Both the position numbers and the translations under genes were made by a program. 64,000 bases of DNA, from positions 1-64,000 of the forward strand of contig JASHOB010000082.1 in the NCBI GenBank assembly GCA_030041335.1, written 5' to 3'. The notes below the pieces were generated by a model. It was not told where the DNA came from. It saw only the letters and a program-made list of their open reading frames with translations, and made no database searches. Below are positions 62,474 to 64,000 of the stretch, one piece after another. The stretch comes from Alphaproteobacteria bacterium (lineage in GTDB: Bacteria; Pseudomonadota; Alphaproteobacteria; ATCC43930; CGMCC-115725). Positions within the stretch are counted from its first letter, which is position 1, and the number at the start of each line of letters is the position of its first letter.

Positions 62474-63982
62474 ATGCCATATGCTTCTTTGCGCGATTTT
62501 TTGGCGCATCTAGATGCCAAAGGCGCGCTCAAACGGGTCGCGGTGCCGGTATCGCCCGATCGCGAGATCACCGAGATCCAGACCCGCCTTCTGGCCGAAC
62601 ACGGTCCCGCGGTGCTGTTCGAACAAGTGGTGCGCGCCGACGGTTCTCGCTACCCGATGCCGGTGTTGGCCAACCTGTTCGGTACGGTGGAGCGGGTCGC
62701 CTGGGGCATGGGCCGCGAGCCGGCGCAGCTGCGCCAGGTTGGCGAGACGCTCGCCTTCCTCAAGCAGCCCGAGCCGCCAGGCGGCTGGCGCGAGGCGCTC
62801 GAAATGCTGCCCTTGCTCCGGACCGTGATGGCCATGAAGCCGCGCACGGTCGCCAACGCGCCTTGTCAGGAAGTAGTGGTGCGCGGTGATCAGATTGATC
62901 TCGGGTATCTTCCGATCCAGACCTGCTGGCCGGGCGAGCCGGCGCCGCTTATTACGTGGCCGCTGGTTGTTACCAAAGGGCCAAGCGAACGGCCCGAGGA
63001 TGCCTATAATCTCGGCATTTACCGCATGCAGGTCACCGGCCGCGATAGCACGCTCATGCGTTGGCTGGCGCATCGCGGCGGGGCGCAACACCATCGCCGC
63101 TGGAAGGAGGCGAACACCGAGCCGTTGCCGGCGGCCGCGGTGATCGGTGCCGATCCCGCCACCATTCTTGCCGCTGTCACGCCGGTGCCCGACACGCTCT
63201 CCGAATATCAATTCGCCGGGCTGCTCCGCGGCCGCAAGGTCGAGCTCGTTGAATGCAAAACCGTCCCGCTCAAAGTGCCGGCGCATGCCGAGATCGTGCT
63301 CGAGGGCCGTGTCTCGCTCGACGAATTCGGAGACGAGGGCCCCTATGGCGACCATACCGGCTACTATAACGCGGTCGAGCGCTTTCCCGTTTTCAAGATC
63401 TCGGCCATCACGATGCGCCGCGACCCGATCTATCTCACGACCTTCACCGGCCGCCCGCCCGATGAACCGTCAGTGCTCGGCGAGGCGCTCAACGAAATGT
63501 TCATTCCGCTGTTGCAACAGCAATTCCCGGAGATTGTCGATTTCTGGCTGCCGCCGGAAAGCTGTTCCTATCGGATGGCCGTCGTGTCCATCCGCAAAGC
63601 CTATGCCGGCCATGCCAAGCGTGTGATGCTCGGGGTGTGGTCGTTCTTGCGTCAGTTCGTCTACACCAAGTTCGTGGTCGTGGTCGATGACGACATCGAC
63701 GCGCGCGACTGGAAGGACGTCATCTGGGCGATGTCGACACGCATGGATCCGGTGCGTGACGTCACGCTGATCGCCAACACGCCGATCGACTATCTCGACT
63801 TTGCCTCGCCCGAGCCAGGGCTGGGAGGCAAGATCGGCTTCGACGCCACCACCAAATGGCCGCCCGAAACGCAGCGCGATTGGGGTCGCAAGATCCGCAT
63901 GGACGATGACATGATCAGAACGGTCAGCCGAAAGTGGCCGGAACTTGGTCTGCCGGGCAGCGGTAAACCGGTGTGGAAGTAG
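62474..63982 (+). CDS. ubiD: UbiD-family decarboxylase
   Basis: The 502-residue protein is a full-length UbiD-like prenylated-FMN decarboxylase. It has [19 protein letters not shown] and the catalytic Glu/Arg/Glu region in [20 protein letters not shown]. The conserved [15 protein letters not shown] segment and [14 protein letters not shown] are also present. The likely role is decarboxylation of a 3-polyprenyl-4-hydroxybenzoate in ubiquinone synthesis, although aromatic-acid decarboxylases share this family. UbiX, which makes the cofactor, is not in the window. The stop is 18 bases before the window end. Confidence 0.88.
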   Translation: MPYASLRDFLAHLDAKGALKRVAVPVSPDREITEIQTRLLAEHGPAVLFEQVVRADGSRYPMPVLANLFGTVERVAWGMGREPAQLRQVGETLAFLKQPEPPGGWREALEMLPLLRTVMAMKPRTVANAPCQEVVVRGDQIDLGYLPIQTCWPGEPAPLITWPLVVTKGPSERPEDAYNLGIYRMQVTGRDSTLMRWLAHRGGAQHHRRWKEANTEPLPAAAVIGADPATILAAVTPVPDTLSEYQFAGLLRGRKVELVECKTVPLKVPAHAEIVLEGRVSLDEFGDEGPYGDHTGYYNAVERFPVFKISAITMRRDPIYLTTFTGRPPDEPSVLGEALNEMFIPLLQQQFPEIVDFWLPPESCSYRMAVVSIRKAYAGHAKRVMLGVWSFLRQFVYTKFVVVVDDDIDARDWKDVIWAMSTRMDPVRDVTLIANTPIDYLDFASPEPGLGGKIGFDATTKWPPETQRDWGRKIRMDDDMIRTVSRKWPELGLPGSGKPVWK

Positions 63983-64000
63983 CAGGCCGGCAACCGTCTG

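Overview
This window is GC-rich bacterial chromosome with densely packed genes that often overlap by a few bases. Most likely it comes from an alphaproteobacterium, perhaps a Rhodospirillales-like soil or environmental lineage. The support is the tlpA / argH / lptM / lysA / TIGR02302 (DUF4175) synteny, a Rhodospirillum-type encapsulated ferritin, class III adenylate cyclase, a DUF4170 protein, many carboxymuconolactone-decarboxylase-like and Liv-type ABC genes, and hopanoid Hpn genes. I see no rRNA, tRNA, CRISPR array, insertion sequence or phage gene, so this reads as ordinary chromosome with accessory metabolic blocks.

Layout. 0-3 kb: a truncated alpha/beta hydrolase, then a luciferase-like flavin monooxygenase, a second alpha/beta hydrolase and a VOC protein, forming a small catabolic block. 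3-10 kb: an M3 oligopeptidase, an ABC1/UbiB-like kinase, a minus-strand ugd-uxs pair making UDP-xylose, a carboxylesterase and a TlpA thioredoxin. 10-16 kb: argH, a 47-residue lipoprotein gene (lptM), lysA and a TIGR02302 membrane protein, coupled by overlaps. 16-19 kb: a 3-hydroxyisobutyrate-dehydrogenase-like gene, a MetE-like gene and alkB, coupled by stop/start overlaps. 19-24 kb: a complete Liv-type ABC transporter with a divergent MarR regulator. 24-30 kb: a fadE/fadN/fadA beta-oxidation operon headed by a MerR regulator with a strong dyad upstream of it.

30-44 kb is mixed: a lactonase-like metallo-hydrolase, two paralogous CMD-fold proteins about 8 kb apart, a secreted EF-hand protein, a Tat-exported cupin, a ketopantoate-reductase-like protein, a TPR protein, an MFS carrier, an adenylate cyclase, a TauD-type dioxygenase, RlpA, sucCD and a ThDP enzyme. 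44.6-45.8 kb is a two-gene iron-storage nanocompartment: an encapsulated ferritin with a C-terminal targeting peptide, followed by the encapsulin shell. 45.8-51 kb has a TauE/SafE exporter, a PmtA-like methyltransferase, a DHA2 drug carrier, a stand-alone AAA-associated-domain protein and nearly 1.7 kb with little coding signal.

51-62 kb starts with an 8-oxoguanine-deaminase-like amidohydrolase and continues with a hopanoid side-chain and transport locus. On the plus strand are a ferritin-like diiron protein, hpnL and hpnM. Converging on them from the minus strand is a tight run of sulfotransferase, hpnI, hpnJ and hpnN. The diiron protein and the sulfotransferase have no assigned place in known hopanoid pathways and are the best candidates here for undescribed biology. 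The window ends with a DUF4170 protein and a UbiD-family decarboxylase.
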